Notes under the pieces: model-generated | What the model saw: only the letters and a program-made list of their open reading frames with translations | What the model was told of the DNA's origin: nothing | The model's database searches: none | Position numbers and translations under genes: made by a program | Origin: Peltaster fructicola | Lineage: Eukaryota; Ascomycota; Dothideomycetes | Assembly (NCBI GenBank): GCA_001592805.2 | Contig: CP051143.1 | Location: 1 to 64,000 of the forward strand | Direction of reading: 5' to 3' | DNA: 64,000 bases | In this document: one piece after another, positions 9,780 to 22,380 of the stretch | Layout of the letters: each line of letters begins with the position of its first letter | Position numbering within the stretch: position 1 is the first letter of the stretch

Positions 9780-12041
9780 ATGGATCCTCTGAAGAAGTAT
9801 GGACCGCCAGAGGGTGATTTGATGTACAGAATCATCGCGGATCTGCTCAAACGACCTCACGCATTCGAGCCATTCGAAGCTCTTGCAACGCTACATTTCT
9901 ACAAGTTTGAAGGCACCGACTTCGAGGATGCTTTCGCAAGCTTCGACCACAACGTCCTGAGATACCTGAGACTACGCAACTATACGAGTGCACGTTCAGC
10001 AGATGTCAGCCACGGCACAGCGCCTCTCGCTGCAAGTACGATACTGCGCATCACGAGTCCTGAACAGGCTTCAGTCGCAAACACAGCAGTCGCAATCAGC
10101 ACAGAGCCTTCGCCCATAGTCATCCACGACCAAGTCGAAACTGTCACTGTCGGTGGCAACACCCACGCTCTTGACAGGAATGCCCAAGCTGATGAGGACG
10201 ATCACAACGATGAAACGACCACCGCAATACAACCAGTCGATGCCACCACAAGTAGTCGACAGGAGGCGCCACTACAACCTAGAAGTCACTCGGAACGCTT
10301 AATGACATCCACAACTCTACCGATACAGAAGCGCAAGGGTGCACCAGATGTTTCAGCACTCACGAACAACAAGAGAGCAAGGCTCACCATACCATCTACG
10401 GAGCCAGGTTTCGCACCACTGATACAGACAAGCAATGGCAGACCACAGCTGATTGTGAAGTTGTCCTACAAGCCACGAATAGCACTCTCGAAAGAGACTC
10501 CAGTACCGACGAAGGATAATGCACAATCTACGATCGTAGACCGCAGTGATACCGACGCACAACACTCTACAGATATACCTAAAAGAGGGACTGACTGGTC
10601 TCTCGATGAGTCGCGATCACGATTCACATACGTAGGTTCACGCAACATGATGAGGGATATACGACGCACAGCTGCTGCTGACAAGCCAAGACGAGGAAGT
10701 GCTGGAGTGGATTACTACAAACGGGTGGTACTGAGGCGAGAGACATCTCCCAGGTCGTCCATGGAACATCTGCCGCCATGTACGAGACTATCCTTGCCTG
10801 CGACACTCTCTACACCAGCTGCAACGTCGTCACCAACACTCACAACACCTCGATCGCCAATTGATAGCGACGGCCAAGCCAGTGTTGCAGAGGCTCTTCC
10901 ATCGGCTGCAGAGGATGAGAACCACACTTCTACAACCTCTCCCACTGACCTGCTGCTAGCAAAGAGCTCTGTTATAGCCCTGGCCACACCAGCATCACTG
11001 GCAAGTCGACCTCCATCAGCTGCTCAAGACGGTCGACAGTTCTCTCCTACAACAGCATATCTCGACATACTACGAGCAGTGACACCAGGCGTACCATCTG
11101 TTCAGCCAACCACTGACACTACATTGCTGCAAGCAACTCCAGACACACGACCAGTACAGTCGACGGCTCACACTGATGTAGCAACGACACCAGGCACATT
11201 CACAGCACAGCACTCTTCCACAACACCACAACCCGTCACATCACTCCCTCAGATCATCCTCACTTCAGCAGATACACCATCCTACAGTCCTAGAGACCTT
11301 CGCACTCGATCATACGCTGCGACATCTGAGAAGCACAGCATAATAGTTGCACACAATCATCGAGATTACCGCATCACAGAGTCTATCACATTCGGAGACA
11401 TCCTCGACACCATCGTGAACACATCACAAGAACAGCACATCACAGACCTCTTCACAAAGCTCTTCACACCGACTCACAACCTCGCAAAGACTATACATAA
11501 CATGCTTGAGCCATCAGCAACAACAAAAGACCTCATCTTGCACCAACAGCTCAAGGAAGCTCATCTCAGTCTACTGTCCAACTTCATAGGCGATCCGAAT
11601 GGCTCATTCACACAATATCCTCGCAATCGATATCACAGTCTTCTCACAAGAATCATTGTCAATGGGATACGTGACAGACGTCACAACAACCAGTTCGTCA
11701 AAGGACACGGCGGCATCGATGGCGTGCTCAGATATGTCATAGGTGGCACTGGATTGACATGGTTCCTTCAAGGAGTGCCAGCTGTAGTGCTGATCGCAAA
11801 GACATTCGGACTTGGTGCGATCGGCGTCATATCTGCTAAAATATCATGGAAGACTATCAACGACATCGATATATCGGAGCTGACGTCCGCACTGGACGGC
11901 GTGCTGGAGAAGTACCCAGAACTGAAGACGATCTTTCGACCAATGGAGAAGATCAGAAGAGACATCCCTATGGTATTGAGATACGACAAGACGATGGTGT
12001 TGCAGCATTTCTTCGAAGAAGCTCTGAGCGTACGGATGTAG
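9780..12041 (+). CDS. Family X member A: disordered protein with C-terminal conserved domain
   Basis: Single-exon gene of 753 residues from the ATG at 9780. I do not recognise it from known families. The first ~70 residues look helical. Residues ~75-530 are Thr/Ser/Pro-rich and probably disordered, with a bipartite basic cluster (KRK, then KRAR 11 residues later, near residue 185-200) resembling a nuclear localisation signal, and a GRPQLIVKL segment with a counterpart in the gene at 39059. The C-terminal ~215 residues are ordered and match five other genes in this window: ITFGDILDTIV, then HITDLFTKLFT, then a Trp 13 residues before SALDGVLEKYPELKTIF. It also shares an IGDPxxxF motif with the members at 25625 and 39059. 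A Gly-rich hydrophobic stretch just before the Trp could pack in the fold or touch a membrane. The gene stands alone in a gene-poor region. Confidence 0.8.
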   Translation: MDPLKKYGPPEGDLMYRIIADLLKRPHAFEPFEALATLHFYKFEGTDFEDAFASFDHNVLRYLRLRNYTSARSADVSHGTAPLAASTILRITSPEQASVANTAVAISTEPSPIVIHDQVETVTVGGNTHALDRNAQADEDDHNDETTTAIQPVDATTSSRQEAPLQPRSHSERLMTSTTLPIQKRKGAPDVSALTNNKRARLTIPSTEPGFAPLIQTSNGRPQLIVKLSYKPRIALSKETPVPTKDNAQSTIVDRSDTDAQHSTDIPKRGTDWSLDESRSRFTYVGSRNMMRDIRRTAAADKPRRGSAGVDYYKRVVLRRETSPRSSMEHLPPCTRLSLPATLSTPAATSSPTLTTPRSPIDSDGQASVAEALPSAAEDENHTSTTSPTDLLLAKSSVIALATPASLASRPPSAAQDGRQFSPTTAYLDILRAVTPGVPSVQPTTDTTLLQATPDTRPVQSTAHTDVATTPGTFTAQHSSTTPQPVTSLPQIILTSADTPSYSPRDLRTRSYAATSEKHSIIVAHNHRDYRITESITFGDILDTIVNTSQEQHITDLFTKLFTPTHNLAKTIHNMLEPSATTKDLILHQQLKEAHLSLLSNFIGDPNGSFTQYPRNRYHSLLTRIIVNGIRDRRHNNQFVKGHGGIDGVLRYVIGGTGLTWFLQGVPAVVLIAKTFGLGAIGVISAKISWKTINDIDISELTSALDGVLEKYPELKTIFRPMEKIRRDIPMVLRYDKTMVLQHFFEEALSVRM

Positions 12042-13986
12042 CGTTGGAGAGCGATGTGGATGGTACATGACACTGTATTCATACATCTCAATCACTAAGC
12101 TACACCACTGCTGCATGCTCATGCCTACCTGTGTCGTGCCAATTATGTTTATCGCTTGCTCAGATTGCTCACTACGGGGGCCTCCATGTGCTGCTTTGCC
12201 AATGCAGAGACAACGGCTCTAGCATGCTTGTGCGAAGGGCCTCCTCGATCTGTGAGCGATGACGAATCTCCTTGATGACTGCTTGTGGGACCAGCGCTCA
12301 GCACTGGACCGAGAGCGTAGCTCTGCTGCCTTGATAGAGCATGCTAATCCAGCCATAGAGACTCGATCGCATCTGTCGTCAGGTTGTTTGATCTCTGGTG
12401 CGCCTGCGAGCAAGGTTTCGCATCGAGATATCTGATTGTCGCTAATGCTGCACAGGATCTTGCTCACCGATGTAGCTGATGTGTGTCGGTATGTAAAGTC
12501 GTTTGGCTACCGCATCGAAAAGCAGACGATGTGCGCCTCATAGGCAGCTTCTCATAGCTGCGCATCCCCTGTCCGATGGCTGTGATCCATCACGCGATAC
12601 AAATCTCCTATCCTGCCTTGTCAGATCGAAGGAGTCCATTCCAAGACCACTCCCACGACGCACTTGTCGTAATAGTGCTGTAGATGCTTGTCAGAAGAGC
12701 CTTTGACTGAGCATGCTTCCAAGATCTGTCACAAGCACTCTGAGGCTAAGCAGCTCAACATTTCGTAACGGACACGGCCTGACTGAGCGAGGTCGACTTC
12801 AGCATAGCTTCAGCATTGGGTAAGCACTTTCGAGAAGCTGTCTTCAAACTGTGGTCGAGCACGACATATGTGATCCGAGTGAAGAGTCTCACCCTCCACG
12901 CACACGAGATGCAAAGCGAACAACGGGCGTCCAGGCAGCGAGCTGCAACGCATCAGCAATATCGGCTGCACATGATCGTCTGGTTGACAGTCGGCGGCTG
13001 CAATGAACCCAATGACTAGGAGCAAACAGCAAGGACTGCGATCAGTCCATAATGACCCCGACTGATCTGTGTCATGTTGCTTGAGCATTTCTGAGCTGCT
13101 CTGACGATGCGCAGCAGCCTAGCTAGCTCTGACAACCAGCAATTGCCCCATCAAGACAAATGCTCGATGTAAGGCTTCTGACCATGCAGACGACACCATT
13201 CAGCATGAGCCATGGCAATCGCCTCCCTGTGCGCGGTCGTTGAAGTAATCGACGATGCTGTAGCTTCCTGATTCTTGCTTGCGTTGTGCGCAGAAGTATT
13301 TCAAACGACTGCGTACTGGTACTGTTGTGCTATACAGTCGGTATGGCGATTCGAACCACTTTCCAAACCGCTGAAAGGTCATGCTTCGTACCTCAAACCG
13401 GTATGGACGCTCGCACGAAGGCGTTCATCACAGCCGAAGACGTGCTAGGCCAGAGCATCATACCTCGACAGTGTCTTACAAGCTTGATCATGATCATCGG
13501 CTGACAATACACAGCAAGGAGCAGTGTTCCGGTAACGGTAATCGGCCAGGTGTCGATTTTACCACTCTTGTAGTCTAGCTCTCGACCTGACAAGACAATA
13601 AGGGACGACTGCAGCAGATGTCATGCTCAAGGCTAGTCGATTCGTCCTCCAGGGCTAACATGCGGCGTGCGTGTGCTGGAAGGTCTTCTTGGACTGTCAA
13701 GTGCATACGGGGTCGTCCAGGTACATCAGCGTAATTGACGTCGATGTTCAGCAGTTTGATAGCGTTTGATGCTGCCAATTACAAAATCGGCATTCTGAGG
13801 AGCGAATATGCAACGACTGTGACTTCTCCCTAATCTGTCCTCGTCCAGGATGACATAGCGAGGTCAGTCGGTCAACCACAAGCTTAAACAGTGGTGAGAA
13901 AAAGAGCTCGCCGAGACAGGAGTACTTCGAAGAGGCTGCCAACTGTGACTGTGACTGAGATCCTGCTGCGTGCTGCGACCATGCAC
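12042..13986. other. Intergenic, no supported gene
   Basis: About 1.9 kb with short, mutually overlapping frames only. Nothing I can support as a gene, RNA or repeat. Confidence 0.5.
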
Positions 13987-14688
13987 TCAGATCAAACAGC
14001 TCATACCAGGAATGTGACACAGCGCAGTCAGCAGAGCAAGCATCATGCCGCTACGTTGAAAGGACCTGACTGCACTGCCTGTAGGCACCGATGTCGTCTG
14101 CGTAGATGTCGCTAGAGTAGTCGTCCTAGTCTGCTGGGTTACACTACTTGTTGGAGTAGGTAGCCTGGTGGTAATGGGCAAATCGCTTTGGTGCGGATCG
14201 ATGGGCTCTGTCTCAAGGTTGCAGACTGCTCCAGCGTCCCAGTGATCATGTGGTCCGGATGCACGTTCTATGCAGCCTAGGAAATCATCTCTATCGTATG
14301 GTCGACAGTATGCGACGTATTGACCCGTCTCCTTGATTGTCCCATTACAGCATGCTGCAAGAGTCGGATATGTCTGCTGATCGCAAGTGAAAACAGCACA
14401 ATAGGATGCTTCTCGCTCAAAGTCGAGAGGTGCGGTCACCCATCTGTCGATCACATCTTTGTTGGGGCCACAGCTCATGCCGACCATCAAATTGCCTAAG
14501 CTGACAAGTGGTTGTTGTGCAGGTGCTACCTTTATCAGCATATCCGAGACGGAGCAGTACATACATGTACTTACGCAACCCGAGAGGTGACTGAGCGATC
14601 TGCATGTCAGGCAATGATGCAAGTGAGTGCTCTTCAACTCAGTTCGGTGCAGCTGATGATTATTTTCGCACACGGCAATGCTGACCAC
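13987..14688 (-). CDS. Possible Cys-rich secreted or GPI-type protein, 5' end unclear
   Basis: An open frame of up to 233 codons. The part from about residue 65 on looks like a real extracellular protein: a Cys-rich section (MSCGPNKD, SYCAVFTCDQQ, ACCNGTIKE, FLGCIERAS, AVCNLETEP), then a Thr/Ser/Pro-rich stalk, then a C-terminal hydrophobic run (MMLALLTALCHIPGMSCL) that could be a GPI-anchor signal. The first ~60 codons do not look like a signal peptide, so the true 5' end is probably an upstream exon that I could not join with a consistent splice phase. A 50-codon open frame lies upstream on the same strand (14730-14882) and contains Cys residues, but its relation is uncertain. The gene may be intact with unrecognised introns, or decayed. 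Confidence 0.4.
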   Translation of the reverse strand: MVSIAVCENNHQLHRTELKSTHLHHCLTCRSLSHLSGCVSTCMYCSVSDMLIKVAPAQQPLVSLGNLMVGMSCGPNKDVIDRWVTAPLDFEREASYCAVFTCDQQTYPTLAACCNGTIKETGQYVAYCRPYDRDDFLGCIERASGPHDHWDAGAVCNLETEPIDPHQSDLPITTRLPTPTSSVTQQTRTTTLATSTQTTSVPTGSAVRSFQRSGMMLALLTALCHIPGMSCLI

Positions 14689-17600
14689 AAGGTAGTTATA
14701 GATTGAGACCTCGCAGGCTGCATCGTGGCTTAGTCCACAGCTGCGTTGGGGCCGAAGTTAATCTGCTTCGAGGGAACACATGGCATGCCTGGAGCATACA
14801 CATTGGCGGCGATGCAGAATCTCTCGTAGATTGGCAACCCTGCTAGTCCGAAGTCGACCGTCTTCATCGAGAGGGCGTTCATCTAGTCGCCGACTCTGCA
14901 TGAGCATGCTCGTCCTTCCGAGATCTGACTGTCACCACTAGCAGAGCGTGAGGAAAGGTTGAAGCGCCACATAGATGAGATGGCAGGCCAAGGGAGCTCA
15001 TTCTTGCATTGACTTGATACTTGGTGTGCACGACAGCAGAAGTGATGATGGAAGAAGGATGCAGTGGTGAGGCAGCGGAGGTGAAGAAGAAGTCACTCTC
15101 CAGCGCTGTCCTCACTCCTACATCTTCCCTGCCCTCCCACCATATTCGACGACAACACCAAGGAAGGCAGTCTGATCCGCACTGCTGGAATGAGATCGAA
15201 GAGCTGCATCAGGACGAACTTCCTTGCGTCCATCATTGCAAGCCACTGCAGTGTTGCGTGTGTAGCAATGGCGATGCCTTCTCGAACACGAATCCGTGAG
15301 CCAACCATACATCCACAAGACCATCACCACGACAGCTAGACCATCCTTCGAGCGACACGATACCACTGTGAAGAGCTAGATACATGTTTTGGCGGTTGGT
15401 GTATTGTCTGGAGCAAGAGCTGGCACACTCGCATTAGTGGACAGGAGAGCTCGAACACTTATTGCGACAGCGGCACGCGCACGGAGGCTCCCCTGTGTGC
15501 GCAATACCGCTGCCCATCTCGTCTGCTAGTGTTCTTGCAGTGGACGTGATGTAGAGAGCGAAAGAGGTATGCTTCACTCGTCGTGCCAGCTCGGTAACTG
15601 TCTGGCTGTGATAACAGTGAAGTATCAATCGAGGTGAGCATGATGCGCATGCGCTGTGCTGTCGACGGCTTCTCGGGCAGCCACAAGATGGACTACCTAC
15701 ACTCACATCCAGTTTATTGGAAAGCTGCGGCTCTCGACGAAAGCAAATCGATGCCAGCATTATGTACAGCACGAAAGACAGCTACAGCAGCGAGATGTGT
15801 ACCGCACCGCGAGAAGCCATCACTCACATCACTCACACGACCTGCACTGCCATCGAATGCACGCAAGAGACGAGGATACTGCTGTCCGTGGCTAGAGACA
15901 TTGAGAGCTCGATCCAGTGTAGCGATAGGTGAGTCTCGATGAGATGCACAATAGGATACCTTGCGAACAGCAGCGATCTGGTACAACCTCAATGCGCAGC
16001 CATGCTCAGCTTCATGATTGTTACACCTACGAAATGATCACCACGCTCGATCGGACCAGCGGCGTGTCGAAGACTGTGTACTGCTTCAACAGCAGTGCAA
16101 CTGCGGCACACAGCTGCAGCATCACAAGGCTTCATAGCGTCATTCGGTAACATACGAGCGCTCAGACTGGACATATCATTGCTGCCATTGCTGTACGGTG
16201 CCAATACACTGCTGTGTAGGACGTATTAACTAGAGTCTGAAATTCTCTGTCTCGCTGCAAGGCCGTTGTGAGCTGCACACAACAAGCCATCAGTGCTTCT
16301 ACTGCTCAGCGGCAGATCAAGTCTCAAAGGATGAGTATACCTTCCACCATCTTGACCTCTTTCTCACCACCATTCATCACCACCCTCTTCCCAACTCGAA
16401 CACAGTGCTGCACAAGATTAACAGCTGGCCAGGCCCAGCGAAGCTCAACGAGCCCTCGAGCACTGCACGGCTAGATCCGATGAGGTCCAGCAGGAATTTC
16501 ATGGACTCGAACTTCCTGCCATTGACCTGGTCTCGCTCATGCGAGCCATTTTGAGCACCCGGTTTGTGCATCAGGCCTACAATGCCTCAGCATGATGATA
16601 CGGTGCCGCGTCGATGCGTACGCTCACGACCTGTCAGCGACAAGACCATCGTTGATGTGTTGATCATACAGCACTCGCCTGGGCTCCAACATAAGGTCAG
16701 AGCGCAACACCTACCAATGACTGCAGCTCTGTTCGCCAGCTGAGAAAACGATTTCGTCGCTCGACCACCCTCTCAGGCCATGCGATTGCTGCGTAAGCTA
16801 AATACTCTACAGCATGCTTGCCTTGAGACACAGGACAAGAAGCTGTTTCAAGATCAGACCTAGCAAAGTGCCACCAGACCCCGTCACACCAACCATCACT
16901 ATCCAAGATGCAACATTGCTGCGACGCCGCGCTACACCTCGTACGATAGTGAATATGGAACTGCACCTGATGAACAAGTTTGAATCACTTCGTCGGACTC
17001 GTTTGCCGTCAACCCTCACTCGAAATCAAGTTACTTCGTCAGCACAGACGTTACACCATGCGCACGATCGATGTCGCTGGAGAGCAGACCTCAGCTTCTA
17101 TCCTTATCAGATGCACTACAAACCAGACGCGGTGGTCTGGACAACGAGCGTACCTTGAAGAGAAGGATAGGATTGAGACACAACTTGGAGGCGAGAGGAG
17201 AGCGAGAAACGAAGATCAGGAAGCTCAGGGAAGCTGAAGCTCAAGAAAGCACACAAGATGGAGCGATACACAGCCCTGCAGAACACTACGGCCTCACGCG
17301 AATGACTGCAGCGTATTGCTGTCGGGATCAATACCTCCCCAGACAAACACCGAAGTGTCCATGCCGAGCTCTCTTGAACCACCCGCCGATACCGAGCCGC
17401 ATGGCTGCACAACCTGTCGGTTGAGTAGCCGCAGTAAGCGATGCCTTTACCGAACGATCGTCGTCAGAGCGGTCTGCCGTTTCGAATAGTCGAAGATGGA
17501 TATCGTCGATAGAGCTGTGGCTGCCTGTATCTGATGAACCAAAGCAGTCCATTATAGCCTGTCCCTGGCGATCGTAGCAGTACCCTAGACCACGAGCGAA

Positions 17601-20600
17601 GCGCTCTTGAACCTCGTGCGTTGGCTTCGTGTCATGACCATGTCCTGTCGCTTCGTCCGCCACAATGCTTGTGCACTCTATTATGTTCTGTTGGACACCT
17701 GGATACCAGGTACTTCGACATAGCGCCTCTGTCTTCGTACCTAAGTCATGCTCTAGTCCTGCTTATGCATCTCCTCCTCTCCTGCGACCAGATATTCCAT
17801 ACAGTACCATGAATCAAACTTCCAGGCTCATCGAGGTCGGAGCTGATACCATGAGGAATCTGACCGATCGAATCCACGATACACGTTGCCAGGCGGAGCG
17901 TCTTGTTTGGCGATTGCCCTCGCTTGACCACTCGTTGTCCTGCCCGTGCTTGAAAGGTATGTATGCATGGAAGAGATACAAGACATGCTCATGATGGAAG
18001 ACCAGGTGTGCTGTTTCCTCTCACATCATAAGAAGATCACAGATGACCAGCTATGATGGTCTCTGCTGCCACAGCTGTGAATATCGTCGCAGATGATGTG
18101 CTGTGATTGCGATTTAGCACCATCAACACCAAGTGGACCAAGTCATCGATGGCAAATCGGTGGTCCTGCAGGACAAGTATGAGTAGCAGAGCTCTGTTGT
18201 AACCAGGAGCAGCGCTGCCAATCCTGCGCGGACTCTCTGCAGCATTGAATGCACTCTTGATGAGTCTGGAAGTCGTCTGTAATCCTGAGATTGTTCATGA
18301 GTGTGTCGCCTGTACATGCTTGCCACTCTTCGTATGGCAAGCGTCGACCATGCCGTAGTAGAGGAGCTATAAGCGACAATCATATTCATGCACACGACGA
18401 CTCCTTGAAGCACTCACACATAGGTGAGCAATCGTGATGCGCAGAGACTTGCCAAGACGGTTCGGTGATCCTCGTCGATAAGAGGCTTTCAGGGATGTTA
18501 TACCAAGGTATAGCTTTCACCAGCAGTCTTCCTCAGATCTCACAGTAGCGCACGAGGGGAAACGCTCCAGGTCTCCCGAACGTAGCAAGGTCCATCTCAG
18601 TTCCGCTCAGCTAGTTGTAGAGTTGGCCGAGCGCTTGTATGGATATCGCTCACCCTTGTAACATGCTCGCAGCTCTCGTCGCTGTCAATTTGGTTGAGAC
18701 AGATCGCACCCGCCCAGAGGGTGAGTTCAGCGGCAGCTCGAACCAGAAGGAGGAGCATCGTGAGCACTAGGCGGTGCTGGAAGCTGCACGCTCGTCACAT
18801 ACGAAGTGAGCGACTCCCGACCTCCCCGACAGGTGACCGCAGCGAGTGATAGTGCCTTATTCTCGTCGTGGTGCTTCGATCCTTCCCAGTCGATTCGTTT
18901 TCGGGCAAGTGGAGCAGGTCAACCTTACGCTGCTGAGTCCTGAATCACTCGTGCGAGGTTCTTTTGCTGACTAGCAATGCTTGATCATGCAAATCGTTGA
19001 CTGGCGCAGTCGAGGCTGCCCAACACGACTCGAATACCTTTGACTGACATGGTGGGATTCAAAATCGTGTCATTAGGCATTCAAGAGACTGCGCTCAGTG
19101 TTGCAGCATCCTCTGATCTAGCTATGGGTCCTTGTAGAATTCCAGGATCACTCATGAGGAGTGGCATCAGTTGTTGAGAGAGCCTCAAACCTGGCAACGG
19201 CGACACCGAAACGAGAGCTGTAGCATGCTTGTTCTTCCATCCAGGTCAAGCTCATGAAATAGGTATCATGGTGGAATGGGCTGGATAGTATCCTTGAAAA
19301 GCTCTGTCAGTCCAGCAGCATCTGCCTTGATCGTATACAGCGGTTGAAGTGACGATTCGAGTGTCGGAAGGCCTGAGTCTCACTATCAGCCTCTCGAGAG
19401 GCATGAGATGTTGCTCGACTCCATGCTTGATGGCGACAAGAGGCAGAACTTCCGGAACCATTGAGAAGTGGTGGCTGTCAGATCATCTGTTTGCAGTCAG
19501 ACCAATAGCTCAAGCCGTCATGAAGTAGTTTTTGTCACCCGCTTGGCCTTTGCATGAGTACTGTGGGAGCTCGCACTAACTCAACAGCTTGTCATGCCCC
19601 GGAGCCCATGTTGAACAGCGCCGACAGAGTGCAATTGTACGCTTGATGCTCGCGACGATATCCTTGAACTAGTCATGAGCCAATCTCGGTAGGACTCTGA
19701 TCGGTATTGCTTGAGGGAGACCTCGCACGATGCTTTGACGTAGTGAATGTATCATTTAGTGACCTGTTGCTGCACGGCGACTGGCAAAAGGACGTAGCTC
19801 TGATGATCGCCTTGACGACGGACGAATCCATGGGTTCTACAGCGGCCCTGAGTAGTCTATGGGGCTCTCGTGCTTCTACGTTGTTTCCGAACTTCTATCG
19901 CCTCCGGAGGACGAAGAACAGCGCTTTGTGTGCTAAAAGATTTGTGCGTATCAACGGCGACCGTCGGTGTAGCCACAGAGTTGCTTGAGTGAATCAACTG
20001 TCAAGCAGGCTTCGGTGCCATTATGTATGCTCTAGCTCTCTCAGCTTGTCGGAAAGAGGAGTGTGCTGACAAGAGGTGTTGTTATAGACTCTCATCGTTC
20101 GCTGGAGACAAAGCCCTCAAAGATGTGAGCCAATGCTTCTATTCAAGACGGACTGACGTCTAGGCTGGTCAGTATGGCACCATTAGACATATCAGTGCTG
20201 ATGAAGGGATTCATGGTCAATCTGTAATGCTAATGAGAGCGAGGATCGTTGCATTTGATGGAAGTGAGATAGACTCGTCATCGATGATCCGTCAAGATAC
20301 CATCCACAAGTGATGCGTGTCGGAGCGCCTGCGCCTCTTGCTCTTACTATGTCGTGCTTTCGTGATGACCAGGATGTCAGTCGCTGGTTGGAGAGTGGCT
20401 CACACAGTCGATGGTAAGATGAGCATCGCTCAAGCATCACGTCGGTGATGCGCATAGTATACTGTGCCGAGCATCGATGCGTACACGATGAACGCTGAAT
20501 CGTCGAGATGTGTGGAGGAGTGCAAGTGTCATGGAGATGTGCGGTCCAGGTAGAGTGAAGTCCAAGCGCGCCAAGACATCGCCTGTCTGCGCGAGGCAAC

Positions 20601-21822
20601 TTAGCAATGCTCTTCGACTTCATTCATCTTTTCAGCACACCAGTACCTTATTCAGCTCTCAGAGCGCATGACCTGCCCACTCTGTGACAACGAAGCTCTC
20701 GCAGCTGGAACAGACAGCCTGCAGCTTCCGGCAGCTGCTCACAAGACCACCACTCTCCCACGCAAGAGCTGAACAGCACACGCTATGGTAGCATCGTGAA
20801 GCACTTCCAGCCTCAAGACGACATGCCTGAGCTATCCGAGACAGATTCAGGCGTGCATGGGCATGGCCTGGCCAGCGCGATTAGCAATCAGCCGTACACC
20901 AACGAAGACCACTTCCTACCCACACAGCGACACAACGCAAACCGCAGACTGCGCGCCTGAGACCGGCACATGGAGAGCCGTGCACTGCAGAGGAGATCGA
21001 TGATGTATGCGAGTCACAGCAGTCCGGATGCATCTGACAGAAGGGATGCCAGCAATGTCGCCGTTGACACATGGACATGTGCTGTTCGATCTCCCCCGTG
21101 TCACGGTACCTATGGACTATCAAATGCTCAGTTGCCCACGTCAAGGTGGTGGCTCGCACGAGGCTGATATCTTGCTCAACACACAGCCAAACTAAACACT
21201 CACGGCAGCCACCGCCTCGGCAACCCTCCTCGATCATCGCCTCCCTTCAATGCGCCTCAACCACCCATACGCTGCACGAAGAAGGTCTGTGTGATCAGGA
21301 CTACAAGCATACGAAGCTTCCTGCTTGTCGAGGACGAAGTGAGGATTGCCCACGCGAGATATGCTGTGTGCACTACCCTTGTCCGACAGCTCTTCATATA
21401 TGCAGTAAAGGAGCTCATCTTGCATCGCTCAACACTACACGCCCTGCTGATCGAGAGGGAGGGTTTCGTATTGTTCGTCCAACGCTTGCTTGTCCGGCGT
21501 ACATCCATTGGTGTCGAGGACGATCTGTCAAATCTAGCTGTGCCTTCCGTCACCGAAAAGCTCTCAGTAATCATGTTAAGATATCGTAACATCCAACATG
21601 CGCAGCGCATGATGCCTCTTTTTGAGTAGCCACAACACCATCTGATAGTACCCTTGACTACGTCACAAACAATGGCCGAACTCAAACCTGACGTCAACTT
21701 GACACCACGAAGAGACCATCGCAACGACGCTTTCCTTCCGCATCTCTCGAAACATCAGACACGGCACAGTTGTTAGGACTGCACTCACAACATACGTATC
21801 ACAACATATCAACACTTCAGTC
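14689..21822. other. Seven-kilobase gene-poor spacer
   Basis: The longest stretch without a confident gene. It is of ordinary base composition, not AT-rich as heavily RIP-mutated DNA would be. A possible decayed gene at 20668-21629 is listed separately. Elsewhere I see only short overlapping frames. Confidence 0.5.
20668..21629 (+). pseudogene. Possible decayed protein-coding gene
   Basis: Several adjacent open stretches on the + strand, in different frames, have protein-like composition. One starts MTCPLCDNEALAAG (20668), with a CxxC pair. A second, around 20778-20960, carries acidic segments such as DDMPELSETDSG. A third, around 21007-21195, contains THGHVLFDLPRV. The last, about 21291-21629, is rich in Leu, Arg and Val and looks helical (FIYAVKELILHRS, FVLFVQRLLVRR). 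The changes of frame between the first two are not at plausible introns: the only GT between them lacks donor context. This suggests an eroded host gene, but no family is recognisable and the pattern could be chance. Confidence 0.25.
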
Positions 21823-22380
21823 ATGTCCTCGTACTCACAATCAGCCATCATCTGGCCGGAGAAATTCCTCCCAGGAACAACTGACAACTTCGTTTCCAAC
21901 GAGATCATCGTCAAAGACATCACAGCAGCACAGATATGGCCACTACTGGCAGACATAACCAAATGGGAGTCATACTATGAGAACTGCAGCCAAATCACAC
22001 CTCCACCAGGCAACATCCTCAAGAAGGGTGAACACTTCAAGTTCAGCACATTTGGCTTCCCTGTACTGCCATGCACTGTCGAGGAGTCTGAGGAACCAAC
22101 GAAAGGGCGCCCAGGTCGGGTAGCATGGTCAGCATCGCTCGACGGTGATGAGGACTCCAAGGTCAGCGTCTATCATGCATGGCTTGTGGAGGACATCGAC
22201 CACGATCGTGTTAGGATACTAACACAAGAGAGCCAGACGGGCAAGCCTGCAGCTGAGCTGTCGACAGCAAAGCCTAACAAGATGCTCCTGGGACATCAAG
22301 ACTGGCTGGATGGCCTTGTGAATGCTGCGAAAGGGGGTAAAGTCAAGGAGACAAACCTCAGTAGCGCTGGTCTATCTTAA
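21823..22380 (+). CDS. SRPBCC (polyketide cyclase / START-like) family protein
   Basis: Single-exon gene of 185 residues from ATG 21823. The segment IIVKDITAAQIWPLLADITK followed by WESYYENC is the typical opening helix of SRPBCC lipid- or ligand-binding folds, in which a protein 'contributes to X and is set by a local environment' pattern such as IWPLLADITKW is common. Later segments (GEHFKFSTFGF, PCTVEES, GRVAWSASLDGD, VSVYHAWLVEDI, RVRILTQESQTG) fit the alternating strands of the helix-grip fold, and the last ~40 residues form the long C-terminal helix (LLGHQDWLDGLVNAAKG). There is no signal peptide or membrane segment, so it is probably cytosolic. These proteins bind hydrophobic ligands in a cavity; the ligand cannot be read from sequence. 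Neighbours on both sides are gene-poor. Confidence 0.8.
   Translation: MSSYSQSAIIWPEKFLPGTTDNFVSNEIIVKDITAAQIWPLLADITKWESYYENCSQITPPPGNILKKGEHFKFSTFGFPVLPCTVEESEEPTKGRPGRVAWSASLDGDEDSKVSVYHAWLVEDIDHDRVRILTQESQTGKPAAELSTAKPNKMLLGHQDWLDGLVNAAKGGKVKETNLSSAGLS

Noticed and set aside
13345-13366. tRNA T-loop-like GGTTCGAATC on the minus strand
   Set aside because: The flanking bases do not form a five-pair T-stem, and no acceptor, D or anticodon arm can be found around it.
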